Numbered from the stretch's first letter, positions 25,758 to 34,309 are shown. The stretch is DNA of 45,636 bases from Acidovorax sp. Root219 (GCF_001428665.1 NZ_LMIJ01000034.1:125098-170733), one strand, 5' to 3'. The notes: generated from the letters alone by a model not told the origin. Translations and numbers: made by a program.

Positions 25758-27386
25758 TCAGGGGTTCTTGATCTCTGCGCCCTTGCGCAGGTAGAACCAC
25801 CAGTTCAAGACCAGGCAGACGGCATAAAAAATGGCGAAGCCGTACATGGCGAACTGCGGGGTTCCGGCCTTGATCTGCGCGCCGATAACCACCGGGGCGA
25901 TGAAGGCGCCGTAGGCGGCCACGGCCGAGGTCCAGCCCAGCACGGGGCCGGCCTGCTGGCGGTCGAAAATGACGCCGATGGTGCGGAAGGTCGAGCCGTT
26001 GCCGATGCCGCTGGCAAAGAACAGCACGATGAACAGGCCGATGAAGGCGGGGAAGTACTGCTCGGGTGTGGCCGAGGTGTAGGCCTGCATCATCACGTAG
26101 CCCACCGCGGCGGAAGCGAGCACCATCACCGCCGAGATGACCTGCGTGACGATGGAGCCGCCGACCTTGTCGGAGATCCAGCCACCGATGGGCCGCACCG
26201 CGGCACCGACGAAAGGACCGATCCAGGCATAGGTCAAGGCCGAGGGTGCGTTCGGATTTTTCAGCGTGTGCGTCATCACACCGGCGGCGTCCGCCACGTG
26301 CTGGAAGCCGAAGATCACCGTGATGGCCAACGGCAGCACCATCGAGAAACCGATGAAGGAGCCGAAAGTGACGATGTAGAGCGCGGTGAGCGACCAGGTG
26401 TGCTTGTTGCGGAAGATGGCGAACTGCTTTGCCACGTTCTCCTTCATGGCACCGAAGGCGGCCACGCGCATCATGAGCAGCGCGAGGATGATGTCCAGCG
26501 GGATGGCGATCCACATGTTCAGGATGCCCAGCCCGGTGGGGGCCGGCAGATACAGCCAGAGCATGAAGATGGCCGGGATGAAGGCCAGGGTGTAGAGGTA
26601 GGTGACTTTGGCGAACGCGGCGATGGGGTGACCGGCGTCGGGCGACACGGACTTCAGGTTGTCCATGCCGAACCACGCCAGGATCGACAGTGGCACGAGC
26701 GAGATCACCCAGGCGAAGCCAGCGTTCTGGATCCAGGTGGGCGTGCCGGCGGCGATCTTGCCGAAGATCCAGCCGCTGTCCTTCACCAGCGTCATCGACT
26801 CACCACCGAAGGCGCCCAGCAAGGGCAGCGTCATCACCAGCGGGATGACGATCTGCATCGTGGTCACGCCGAAGTTGCCCAGGCCGGCGTTCAGGCCCAG
26901 GGCCGTACCCTGCAGCCGCTTGGGAAAGAAGGTGCTGATGTTGGACATGCTGGAGGCGAAGTTGCCGCCACCCACGCCGGACCACAGCGCCAGCAGTTGG
27001 AACGACCACAGCGGCCACTCGGGGTGCTGCAGCGCAAAGCCGGTGCCGATGGCCGGTGCCAGCAGCATCGCCGTGGTGAGGAAGATGGTGTTGCGCCCAC
27101 CGGCCAGCCGCACCAGGAAGGACGCCGGGATGCGCATGGTGGCGCCCGAGATGCCGGAGATGGCGGTAAGCGTGAACAGCTCGGCCTGGGTGAAGGGAAA
27201 GCCCAGGTTTAGCATCTGTACCGTGATGATTCCCCACATGCCCCAGACGGCGAAGCCGCACAGCAGGGCCGGCACGGAAATCCAGAGGTTGCGGTAGGCG
27301 ATGCGCTTGCCGGTGGCGTTCCAGAAGGTCTGGTCTTCCGGGCGCCAATCGACGATGTCAGGTTCGACTTTGGATGTGTTGTTCAT
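25758..27386 (-). CDS. narK2: NarK-type nitrate/nitrite transporter, second copy
   Basis: This MFS protein of about 542 residues has twelve or more hydrophobic helices and the family nitrate signatures (GGGNFASSMSNISTFFP in helix 5 and GIGNGSTFRTIGVIF in helix 11). It belongs to the longer NarK2-like group thought to exchange nitrate for nitrite; that transport mode is family knowledge. A TTG five codons upstream is possible, but ATG 27386 is the better N-terminus; neither has a strong ribosome site. It sits 24 bases after narK1 and directly before narG, so it supplies nitrate to the reductase. Confidence 0.93.
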   Translation of the reverse strand: MNNTSKVEPDIVDWRPEDQTFWNATGKRIAYRNLWISVPALLCGFAVWGMWGIITVQMLNLGFPFTQAELFTLTAISGISGATMRIPASFLVRLAGGRNTIFLTTAMLLAPAIGTGFALQHPEWPLWSFQLLALWSGVGGGNFASSMSNISTFFPKRLQGTALGLNAGLGNFGVTTMQIVIPLVMTLPLLGAFGGESMTLVKDSGWIFGKIAAGTPTWIQNAGFAWVISLVPLSILAWFGMDNLKSVSPDAGHPIAAFAKVTYLYTLAFIPAIFMLWLYLPAPTGLGILNMWIAIPLDIILALLMMRVAAFGAMKENVAKQFAIFRNKHTWSLTALYIVTFGSFIGFSMVLPLAITVIFGFQHVADAAGVMTHTLKNPNAPSALTYAWIGPFVGAAVRPIGGWISDKVGGSIVTQVISAVMVLASAAVGYVMMQAYTSATPEQYFPAFIGLFIVLFFASGIGNGSTFRTIGVIFDRQQAGPVLGWTSAVAAYGAFIAPVVIGAQIKAGTPQFAMYGFAIFYAVCLVLNWWFYLRKGAEIKNP

Positions 27387-27410
27387 GAGAGTGGCAAGCA
27401 ACGCGGAGCG

Positions 27411-28679
27411 TCAGTTCTGGAGGGAATAGGGTTTGGCGTTGGCGCCCATGACTTCGGTCTTGCGCACCTCGGTCCAGTACATCCAGATGAGCGAGACCCA
27501 CACTACGCCGTACATCAACATGAATGCGCTTGATCGGATGCCGGTGAGGTCCATCAACACGCCGAAAAGGATGGGCAGCACGAAGCCTCCCAGGCCACCG
27601 GCCAGTCCCACGATGCCGCTGATGGCGCCGATGTTCTTCGGGTAGTCGTCGCTGATGTACTTGAAGACGCTGGCCTTGCCAAAGGCCCAGGCGATGCCCA
27701 GGATGAACATCAGTGCGGTAAAGAGGTACACGTTGAGGCCGATGTGGAAGGTCTTGGGGCCATCCACCGTTGCCACGGTGAAATCGGTCTGCGGGTACGA
27801 CAGCAGGAACAGGCAGACCCAGCTCATCCACAGCACCCACCAGGTGACCTTGTGCGCGCCGAACTTGTCCGACATCACGCCGCCCACCGCGCGCAACACG
27901 CCACCGGGCAGCGAGAAGCAGGCCGCCAGCAGCGCGGCCACTCGGATGTCCAGACCGAACTCGCCCACGTAGTACTGCACCATCCACAGCGAGAGCGCCA
28001 CGTAGCCGCCGAAGACGATGCTGTAATACTGGCAGTACTTGAGCACCTTGGGGTCTTTCAGCGCCTTGAGCTGATCCATGAAGGACACGTTGCTTGGCAC
28101 CAGGTGGTCGGGGTTGCTGTGGGTGAACAGCCAGAACAGCACCACCGTGCCCAGCATGATGGCCGCGTACACCTGCGGCACCATGGTCCAGCCGAAGGCG
28201 ACCAGCAGCACCGGGGCTACGAACTTGTTGACCGCGGCGCCCGAGTTGCCCGCGCCGTACACGCCCATGGCCATGCCCTGGCGGTGCTTGGGGAACCAGC
28301 GCGCCACATAGGGCGTGCCGACCGAGAACGCGCCGCCCGCGAGACCCACGAACAGGCCGATGGTGAGGAAGTGCCAGTAGGCGGTGGCGTAGCTCATGAG
28401 CCAGATCGCCGGCACGGTGATGGCCATGAGCAGGGCCATCACGATGCGGCCACCAAAGCGGTCGGTCCAGATGCCCAGGGGCACTCGCACCAGCGAGCCA
28501 GTGAGCACCGGTGTGGCCATGAGCAGGCCGAACTGGGTGGAATTGAGGTCGAGCGCCTTCTTGATCGGGATGCCTATGACGCCGAACATCATCCAGACCA
28601 TGAAGCACACGGTGAACGCCACGGTGCTGACGATCAGCACCGACCAAGCTTTTTTGTCGTTGTTCAATTCAGAGGCCAT
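27411..28679 (-). CDS. narK1: NarK-type nitrate transporter, first copy
   Basis: The 422-residue MFS protein has twelve predicted helices and the NarK motifs (GAGNSGAAVNKFVAP in helix 5 and GKASVFKYISDDYP in helix 11). It resembles NarK1-like nitrate/proton symporters, whereas the next gene is the NarK2 type. Having both is common in denitrifying Betaproteobacteria. The upstream frame continues to 28727, but ATG 28679 has GGAGA nine bases before it. It is the first gene of the narK1K2GHJI-parvulin-carbonic anhydrase unit. An FNR-type box lies 155 bases upstream. Confidence 0.93.
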   Translation of the reverse strand: MASELNNDKKAWSVLIVSTVAFTVCFMVWMMFGVIGIPIKKALDLNSTQFGLLMATPVLTGSLVRVPLGIWTDRFGGRIVMALLMAITVPAIWLMSYATAYWHFLTIGLFVGLAGGAFSVGTPYVARWFPKHRQGMAMGVYGAGNSGAAVNKFVAPVLLVAFGWTMVPQVYAAIMLGTVVLFWLFTHSNPDHLVPSNVSFMDQLKALKDPKVLKYCQYYSIVFGGYVALSLWMVQYYVGEFGLDIRVAALLAACFSLPGGVLRAVGGVMSDKFGAHKVTWWVLWMSWVCLFLLSYPQTDFTVATVDGPKTFHIGLNVYLFTALMFILGIAWAFGKASVFKYISDDYPKNIGAISGIVGLAGGLGGFVLPILFGVLMDLTGIRSSAFMLMYGVVWVSLIWMYWTEVRKTEVMGANAKPYSLQN

Positions 28680-28833
28680 GTTGTCTTTCTCCATGCGGGG
28701 CATGGCAAGACTGTCGGCGATGGGCACGCTGGTGGCTATCCGTCACCCGGGTGGTCAGGGCGGCTCTGAAGAACGATGGTGGGAGGACTCAGGGCGTCCA
28801 GAAGAACTACCTCAACCGGTTTGTGGCCGCCGG

Positions 28834-28847
28834 TTGACCTGGATCAA
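28834..28847 (-). promoter_or_regulatory. FNR/Anr-type box upstream of narK1
   Basis: The 14-base site TTGAC-CTGG-ATCAA (as read on the + strand) fits the FNR consensus TTGAT-N4-ATCAA with one change. It is in the narL-narK1 gap, 155 bases before the narK1 ATG, and would give oxygen-dependent control of the whole operon. A -10 at the class II distance is only weak (TAGTTC on the - strand). Confidence 0.7.
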
Positions 28848-28942
28848 TGCGCGAGAGCGTTGTTGCCCTACGCGCTGCCGACATCCACCGCGAGCGAGCT
28901 GGGCGGCACTCCAGCACTCGAGAAGGGCAATTGGCGGGCCTG

Positions 28943-29635
28943 CTATGAAGCGTGTCGGGCGGCGAATACCGCCGCCTGCACACGCGAGGTGAGGTGGAGT
29001 TTTCGCAGGATGTGCTGCACGTGTATCTTTACCGTGGTCTCGGCAATGTCGAGCTGACGGGCGATGTGTTTGTTGCTGTCGCCGCGCGCGATCAGGTGCA
29101 GGATCTCGAGTTCTCGCACCGACAGCGAGGCGAGCTCGGCATCCGAGCTAGTCACGGGTGCAACGATAGAAGTGCCAGGGCCGTCGGCGGCGGGCTGGGA
29201 GCGCAAGGCCGATACCAGCTTGGTCGTCATCTCCGGGCTCACCACCGATTCACCGTCCATCACCTTGACAATGGCCTCACACAGGTGGTGCGACTCCACC
29301 GTCTTCAGCAAATACCCGTCGGCGCCGGCTTTGAGCGCGGCCACCAGGTCGGCCTCGTTTTCGCTCACAGTGAGCATGAGCACGCGGCTGCCAGGCGCGG
29401 CCTCGCGCAGCGCGGGGATGGCGTCCACGCCCAACACGCCAGGGAGGTGGTTGTCGAGCAGGATCACGTCAGGTCGCTGGCGCGCAACGCAGCGCAGTGC
29501 CTCGCCTACGTCACCCGCTTCGCAAGTCACCTCGAAGCGTGTGTCCTGCGAAAGCAGGGCCATGAGCCCGCGACGGAACAGGGAGTGGTCGTCCACCACG
29601 AGTAACTGTATCGGGTGGGTGGGTGTGACGTTCAT
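28943..29635 (-). CDS. narL: Nitrate response regulator
   Basis: NarL is the DNA-binding partner of NarX. The 230-residue protein has a receiver domain with the acidic pair at 15-16 and the phospho-Asp at 61 (LLDNHLPG). A LuxR-type helix-turn-helix follows at about 165-225 (LSVRELEILHLIARGDSNKHIARQL). Its ATG overlaps the narX stop (ATGA), so the two are translated together. It should activate narK1K2GHJI in response to nitrate. I could not identify clear NarL heptamers in the gap before narK1. Confidence 0.95.
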   Translation of the reverse strand: MNVTPTHPIQLLVVDDHSLFRRGLMALLSQDTRFEVTCEAGDVGEALRCVARQRPDVILLDNHLPGVLGVDAIPALREAAPGSRVLMLTVSENEADLVAALKAGADGYLLKTVESHHLCEAIVKVMDGESVVSPEMTTKLVSALRSQPAADGPGTSIVAPVTSSDAELASLSVRELEILHLIARGDSNKHIARQLDIAETTVKIHVQHILRKLHLTSRVQAAVFAARHAS

Positions 29636-31542
29636 GGAAGGGGGTGTTCGTTGGTGATTGCTGCAACAGGGCTGGCCGCCACAGGGTGGGGTGGCAGCGT
29701 CAGGGTCACGGTGGTGCCATTGCCGGGCTCGGAGCTTACGTCGACCCGCGCGCCAATGAGCGCGGCGCGCTCGCGCATGATCTTCAGGCCCACGTGGGAA
29801 TCACCGGGCGTGTCCAGCACGTCGAATCCCGCACCGTCGTCGCGCACACGAAAGCGCCAGCGCGCGCCCTTGATCACATCAAGCTGAATGTGGCGCGCCC
29901 CCGCGTGCTTGCGCACGTTGGAGAGCGACTCCTGCAACACGTGCAGCACCTGCACCTGCACATCGGCAGGCAGAGGAAGGCCGTGGCCTTCGACGTGCAA
30001 CTTGGCTGGCAAGCCCGTCTGGTGCTGAAACTTCTGCAGCGTCTCCTGCAGGGCGCGTTCGATGTCGTCGGTGTTGGTGCGGGTGCGAAAGTGCACCAGC
30101 AGTTCTCGCACGTCGTTGATGCTCTCACGCAGACCTTCGTCGAGTTCGTCCAGCGTGCTCATCACTCGCGCGTCTTGGCCTTTGGTTGCCGCAGTGCGCA
30201 GCAGCTGCACCTGGATCTTGAGAAAGGCCAGCGACTGCGCGATGGAGTCATGCAGCTCGCGAGCAATCAATGCCCGCTCCTCGCCCACCGCGGCCTCGCG
30301 TTCCAGCGCGGCCGCGCGCAGGCTCTCCAGCGCATTGGCAAGGTGGCTTGCCAGGGCATCCAACAGCTCGGACTCGCCTGCGCTCAGGTTGGTCTGCGAC
30401 CGGTAGAACAGGTTGATCTCGCCGATGAGGCGCTGCTGCAGGCGCACCGGCACGCTCACCAGCGTCTCGAAACCGGCGCGCACGCAGTGCCGTACCTCCA
30501 ACTCGTCGTGGCTGCGGATGGGGATCACCCGGGTGCGGGCATCGGGCTGCAGGTTGCCGCAAGCACACGCCCCCGCCAGCAGACTGCGCTCGGCTTCCAC
30601 CATGTCCTGCGGAAAGCAGTCGGTGGCCAGCATCAGATAGCGCTGGCTGGCTTCGTCGCTCCAGCGCACCGCCACTGCGTCCGCCTTCACCACTGCGCGA
30701 ACGCGCTGGGAAAAGCCGCGAGAAAGTTCTTCGATGCTGCCAGCCTGGGCCATGAAGGCGCTGACCTCATACAGCGTCTCCAGCCGCGCGCGCTGCGCTT
30801 CGATGTGGCGCGTCTTGGCCTCTACCTGGCTCTCTAGGCCAGCGTACATCGTCTGCAGCGTGGAGGCCATGCGGTTGAAACCCCCTGCCACCTGGCCGAA
30901 CTCGTCGAGTGTGTCGACCTCTACGCGCGCCTTGAAGTCGCCCGATTCCAGCCGGCGCAAGCTCTCGCGCAGGTGGGCCAGCGGGTTGATGACGTACATG
31001 TAGCCTGTGTAGAGCATCACCACCGCGCCGAGGAGTGCCAGCGCCATCATGAGGAACTGGAACAGGTTAAGGATGGCAGTCAAACCCGATAGCTGGTGCT
31101 CGATGGCGAGCACCAGTGCGTCGATGGCATCGACGAAGGCGTCGGCCGCGGCCAGGGCTTGTGTCGGATCGGGCGGCGACCCTTGTGACCACAGCGGGCG
31201 CTGGCTCTGCCATAGCGCCTCCACTGTGGCAAATTTGGTGGCAACCGTTTCGTCCCAGGGCACGAAGAGCGGCCGGCCAGCGTCGCCCCGGCGCAGCAAC
31301 TCCAAGCTCTGGTCGAACTGCTGCACCAGCGCAGCCACCTCGGTCGGCGCACGATCGGATTGCGCAACGCTAGTGATCCGCCAGGTTTGCATGCGCATTC
31401 GTCCGGCCTCGTTCACCGCTGCGGCTCCACCTTCGAGCTGCCAGGTCACCCATAGCGTGAGACCGATGGAAGCGAGCGCGACGAGCAGCAACCCCGCGCC
31501 GATGCGTACCAGCTTGGTTGACAGGGATGCGGTGGAGGCCAT
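29632..31542 (-). CDS. narX: Nitrate/nitrite sensor histidine kinase
   Basis: NarX senses periplasmic nitrate and phosphorylates NarL. The 636-residue protein has a first helix at about 10-32, followed by the periplasmic P-box (GGAAAVNEAGRMRMQTWR) that binds nitrate. A second helix follows at about 165-190, then HAMP, a GAF-like central part with Cys residues (CACG, later HC), and a HisKA_3 H-box (ARELHDSIAQSL). The C-terminal ATPase domain has GAGFD and G-N-GTTV features. The frame is open to 31773, but ATG 31542 matches NarX N-termini. A modified FNR-type box lies 112 bases upstream. Confidence 0.96.
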   Translation of the reverse strand: MASTASLSTKLVRIGAGLLLVALASIGLTLWVTWQLEGGAAAVNEAGRMRMQTWRITSVAQSDRAPTEVAALVQQFDQSLELLRRGDAGRPLFVPWDETVATKFATVEALWQSQRPLWSQGSPPDPTQALAAADAFVDAIDALVLAIEHQLSGLTAILNLFQFLMMALALLGAVVMLYTGYMYVINPLAHLRESLRRLESGDFKARVEVDTLDEFGQVAGGFNRMASTLQTMYAGLESQVEAKTRHIEAQRARLETLYEVSAFMAQAGSIEELSRGFSQRVRAVVKADAVAVRWSDEASQRYLMLATDCFPQDMVEAERSLLAGACACGNLQPDARTRVIPIRSHDELEVRHCVRAGFETLVSVPVRLQQRLIGEINLFYRSQTNLSAGESELLDALASHLANALESLRAAALEREAAVGEERALIARELHDSIAQSLAFLKIQVQLLRTAATKGQDARVMSTLDELDEGLRESINDVRELLVHFRTRTNTDDIERALQETLQKFQHQTGLPAKLHVEGHGLPLPADVQVQVLHVLQESLSNVRKHAGARHIQLDVIKGARWRFRVRDDGAGFDVLDTPGDSHVGLKIMRERAALIGARVDVSSEPGNGTTVTLTLPPHPVAASPVAAITNEHPLP

Positions 31543-31625
31543 CACGTGGTGGTTACCGGGTTTCAAGGTTTGCAAATACCTGCTTGCGACAGGCTGCTGT
31601 CTCAGGCAGTTGTGCCTGGCTGAGA

Positions 31626-31667
31626 AAATAATGCACTTGCAGTCCCATTTCATGTGATGCGGATCAA
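31626..31667 (-). promoter_or_regulatory. Predicted FNR-dependent promoter of narXL
   Basis: The box at 31654-31667 reads TTGAT-CCGC-ATCAC on the - strand, one base off the FNR consensus. A start point 41.5 bases downstream of its centre would fall near 31619. An AT-rich -10 candidate (TTATTT, 31626-31631) is at just the right place. This is the class II arrangement, in which FNR replaces the -35 element. Confidence 0.65.
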
Positions 31668-31691
31668 AAGCGATGCGCAACACCCTGGATT

Positions 31692-31862
31692 TCAATGAAC
31701 AAGGGTGAAGTGCTGCGGGTTGTTGATCAGCAACTCTCGGTACACCGCCAAGGGTGATCGTACCCCCAGCCATTTTCTTGGGCGCTCGTTGATCTCATCG
31801 GCTATCGCATCGAGCTGCTGCTGGCTGTAGATGCTCAGGTCCTTCCCCTTGGGCAGGTACTG
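31692..31862 (-). pseudogene. IS30-family transposase, C-terminal remnant
   Basis: The frame encodes QYLPKGKDLSIYSQQQLD, then ADEINERPRKWLG, then SPLAVYRELL, then a short tail to the stop. This is the characteristic last 55 residues of IS30-family transposases, including the region of the catalytic Glu. Everything before QYLPKG is unrelated, so the rest of the element has been deleted. A candidate terminal repeat (GCAACACCCTGGATTTCAA) follows at about 31679-31697. The remnant ends next to the narX promoter. Confidence 0.8.
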
Positions 31863-31863
31863 G

Positions 31864-31992
31864 CAAGAAAGAGCCGCCAACAAGGCGGCCATGGCGACGT
31901 TCTCGGTGTGGATGAACCGCGAGGCGCAGGCCCGGGCGGATGTGCTGATTGCCGGGCTGCTGAAGGATCTGCCGCTGCCGCCAAAGCGCTGA
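31864..31992 (+). pseudogene. Possible cut-off 3' end of an unknown gene
   Basis: Next to the IS30 remnant, the + strand encodes about 42 residues that look natural (ATFSVWMNREAQARADVLIA, then GLLKDLPLPPKR and a stop). It begins exactly where IS30 similarity ends on the other strand. It may be the tail of a gene interrupted by the insertion, but the family is not recognisable. Low confidence. Confidence 0.3.
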
Positions 31993-32058
31993 ACCACCTG
32001 CTTGCACCGACGTCCCGACTGGCTTCACCGCGCGAGGGGCGGTGCCGGGCGGGGGCGG

Positions 32059-32178
32059 TCACTTGCCCGGGCACACCTCTTTGGGTTCTCCACGCACATA
32101 GTTCTCCCAGGCATCCAGGACGATGTGGTTGCGGCCCACCCAGGTCTGCACCTTGAGCGTGGCGGTGCTTGACCCCCC
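32059..32178 (-). pseudogene. Possible cut-off 3' end of an unknown exported protein gene
   Basis: On the - strand about 39 codons read STATLKVQTWVGRNHIVLD, then AWENYVRGEPKEVCPGK and a stop. The composition is strongly protein-like. An in-frame TAG just upstream, next to a run of seven C/G bases (32173-32179), leaves it without a start. It is most likely a truncated or frameshifted gene tail. The single Cys near the end suggests an exported protein, but I cannot name it. Confidence 0.35.
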
Positions 32179-32287
32179 CTATGTTGTGTGCCGGTAATGG
32201 TAGCGTGCGCAATGGGTCGCGCTTACGATCAAGGGGGAGGGGGCCGCTGCGCCATTGGACCTGTTCACCGATGGGAGATACGCACCA

Positions 32288-32548
32288 ATGCCTTCATGGC
32301 TGTACGACCTGATCGACAGCGACATGCCCACCGCGCACGACCGCGACCGGTACCTGGGTTTTGCCAGCAGCGTCATGGCCGGGCACCACGGTGATCTGGA
32401 GATCACCGGCAACGCATTCAACGTCCACTTCTCGCAAGCGGGTGTGCGAGTGCAGTGCCTTTGGGATGAAAGCCGCAGCCCCGAGTGCATGGGTCTGGCT
32501 GCGTTCATCCAGGCGCTGACAGCCCCGCCGGGCTCCCGAATGCCCTGA
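32288..32548 (+). CDS. Small hypothetical protein
   Basis: The 86-residue product (PSWLYDLIDSDMPTAHDRDRY start) is acidic and soluble, with no signal or membrane segment. ATG 32288 has GGAGA about ten bases upstream. A TTG at 32255 would add 11 residues but has no better support. The composition and codon use look real. I do not recognise the family. It stands alone between the IS30 scar and the DUF3253 gene. Confidence 0.6.
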   Translation: MPSWLYDLIDSDMPTAHDRDRYLGFASSVMAGHHGDLEITGNAFNVHFSQAGVRVQCLWDESRSPECMGLAAFIQALTAPPGSRMP

Positions 32549-32595
32549 CCCGGGTGCAAGGCCGCAGATTGTCGCTCAGGCCCCAGTCTGGCGGG

Positions 32596-32868
32596 TCACG
32601 TGGTGCAGGGCGGGGCGGGCCTGGCCAGGCGGATCGGCCCCACCGCCTGCACAGCCGAGGCCACCGCGTGGCCGCGCTGCAGAACTTGCAGGCGGCCTTC
32701 GCCGGCCAACCGGTCCGCAGCGTTGCGCACGGCGGGCATCATGGGGCGCCATTGCGCTTGGGCATCCCCGGCCAGCGCCCGCGCCACTTCGGAAGGGCAG
32801 ATGGTCTTGCCCGGCGCGCGCTCAGCCAGCAGGGCCAGGATGGCTTGTTCGATGGCTGCGTCGCGCAT
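32596..32868 (-). CDS. DUF3253 family protein
   Basis: This 90-residue protein matches the DUF3253 pattern: an N-terminal helix (IEQAILALLAERAPGKTICPSEVARAL), a W-R-x-M-M-PAVR segment and a final GPIRLAR. The fold is expected to be a small winged-helix-like domain, but no function is established. It follows the exported protein gene on the same strand by 25 bases and may be co-transcribed with it. Confidence 0.8.
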   Translation of the reverse strand: MRDAAIEQAILALLAERAPGKTICPSEVARALAGDAQAQWRPMMPAVRNAADRLAGEGRLQVLQRGHAVASAVQAVGPIRLARPAPPCTT

Positions 32869-32893
32869 GGGGGCAGGCCTGCAAGCAGTCCGA

Positions 32894-33739
32894 TCACTCC
32901 GCCTGCAGGTAGCACTGGCGTGACGGGATCGCGCTGGCCACTGCGCTTTCTACTTGGTCCATCGTTGGGAACTGGGCCCAGAAATGGTCCACGTCCCAGC
33001 ACATGGTGGGGCCTGAGCGCGAAAACACGGCGCGGGTGGGGCGGTCGCTGCTCACGGTGTAGTCCCAACTGCCCCACCAGGCCGTGATCGCGCCGCGGGT
33101 CTCCTTGCGGTCCACCTCGAAGCGCGCGTAGTCCCTTTCGGTCAACACCTTGCCGGTGCCCGTGCATTGGGCGTTGTCGTAGACCATGGTTCCCTGCGTG
33201 ACGGTGACGTGGGTCTCGTCCTGGCGCGTCAGGCGAAACAGGCTGCGCCCGCTTTGGCCGGCAGTTGCGCCGGTGGGGCCGCAGGCTTCGCGCACCCACA
33301 GGCCCTCGGGCAGGCCCCACACGGCGGGGGCGCAGGCCACCTGCACCGACTGCACTGCGGCGCCGGGCACGGCACCGCTGCCCTGGGCCACGCTGCAGGT
33401 CTGGCCGGCGGGCTGCGACTGCACCCGCACCGCGTAGGCGCTGCCTGCCGCGAGCGGCGTGGCAAAGGCGAAGCGGCCACTGGCTGTGACCGTGAGGTCG
33501 TCGCCCTCGTTGTTCTGCAGCACGAGCCTGGGGGCATGGGTATTGCTGCCTGCGCTGGGTGCGACCAGCCCGCTGACCGTGCCGCCGATGGTGAAGCGGT
33601 CTGCCGGTGATGGGCCTGCGGCTTCATCGCCGCCACCCCCACCGCAGGCCGCCAGCGATGCGGCCAGGGCCAGGCAGGCGAGGGCGATGCAGCGCGTTGG
33701 CGCTGCCGGCGAAGGGGTCGATGGTGTGGAGTTGGTCAT
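32894..33739 (-). CDS. Putative lipoprotein, intact paralogue of the pseudogene near 14 kb
   Basis: The 281-residue product has a lipoprotein signal with lipobox LAAC at about 29-32, followed by a Gly-rich linker. A beta-rich module follows (GGTVSGL...LVLQNNEGDDLTVTASGRFAFATPL...GQTCSV). Modules of this GTVSGL-x-Gly type are common in Betaproteobacterial surface lipoproteins. The C-terminal half, with NAQCTGTG, TAWWGSWDYT and a final CYLQ, has no family I know. It shares both halves with the frameshifted remnant at 13600-14272. Probably an outer-membrane or periplasmic protein of unknown role. Confidence 0.75.
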   Translation of the reverse strand: MTNSTPSTPSPAAPTRCIALACLALAASLAACGGGGGDEAAGPSPADRFTIGGTVSGLVAPSAGSNTHAPRLVLQNNEGDDLTVTASGRFAFATPLAAGSAYAVRVQSQPAGQTCSVAQGSGAVPGAAVQSVQVACAPAVWGLPEGLWVREACGPTGATAGQSGRSLFRLTRQDETHVTVTQGTMVYDNAQCTGTGKVLTERDYARFEVDRKETRGAITAWWGSWDYTVSSDRPTRAVFSRSGPTMCWDVDHFWAQFPTMDQVESAVASAIPSRQCYLQAE

Positions 33740-33802
33740 GGCAAAAATGGCAAATTATGGTTGCCGCCACCACGCCAGGTAACCCCCCAAAAGCGGCAGG
33801 GC

Positions 33803-33816
33803 GTGACGGGCGTCAC
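33803..33816. promoter_or_regulatory. CRP-like palindrome upstream of the lipoprotein gene
   Basis: GTGACG-GG-CGTCAC is a perfect inverted repeat with the CRP/Vfr core GTGA-N6-TCAC, 64 bases before the lipoprotein ATG. It could be an activator site. One such 8-base core is expected by chance in a window this size. Confidence 0.3.
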
Positions 33817-34018
33817 CTGAAGGGTGTCTCGCCCAAACTCCAAACTGACAAGGTGCGCGTGGTCGGCATCAATGCCTGCCACGGCGCCTGGTGTCGGCAG
33901 TGCCTGCGCCATGCCGCCAGGCCCCCCGTGGGCTTGCCTGGCTCGCAATCACCCAGCACCGCCTCAATGGTGTGCTGGGTGCGCAGGCCGGCGCGGCCGC
34001 CTGCTTATCGCGCGGTGC

Positions 34019-34156
34019 TCAGGGCCGTGCCGAGGGCGTGGTGGTGGCGGCCGTTGCCGGCCCCCTGCCGGTTGCGTTGGGCGCGTTGGTGGCGTTGTGG
34101 GCCTTGTATTTCTTCCACAGGAATCCGGCAATGGCCATCAGGATCATCTTGCGCAT
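34019..34156 (-). CDS. Small membrane-associated protein, 45 residues
   Basis: The frame starts MRKMILMAIAGFLWKKYKAH and ends with an Ala/Thr/Pro-rich tail. The N-terminus is a short amphipathic or membrane helix with a basic border (WKKYK). A near-perfect ribosome site (GGAGAA) lies five bases before the ATG. The features are those of a real short gene. Small proteins with this start occur in related bacteria, by my recollection. Function unknown. Confidence 0.6.
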   Translation of the reverse strand: MRKMILMAIAGFLWKKYKAHNATNAPNATGRGPATAATTTPSARP

Positions 34157-34309
34157 CAGTGTTCTCCAGGTTGGTAGGTGTGCGCATAGCATCGGCGGCG
34201 ATGCAGCTGCGTTCTGTAGGAGGCTGGGTCAAGAGCGTGTCGGCAAGCGGTCAGTGCAAGGGCGCGGGCGGCAGTGGGCTTGCCGCGATAGCGCCCATAC
34301 AATGGCGGC

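Noticed and set aside
25716..27212. A 498-codon + strand frame opposite narK2
   Set aside because: Highly charged, His- and Gly-rich shadow of a membrane transporter gene.
31873..31889. Hairpin GCCGCC-aacaa-GGCGGC as a terminator
   Set aside because: There is no T-tract after it on either strand and it falls within a candidate coding tail.
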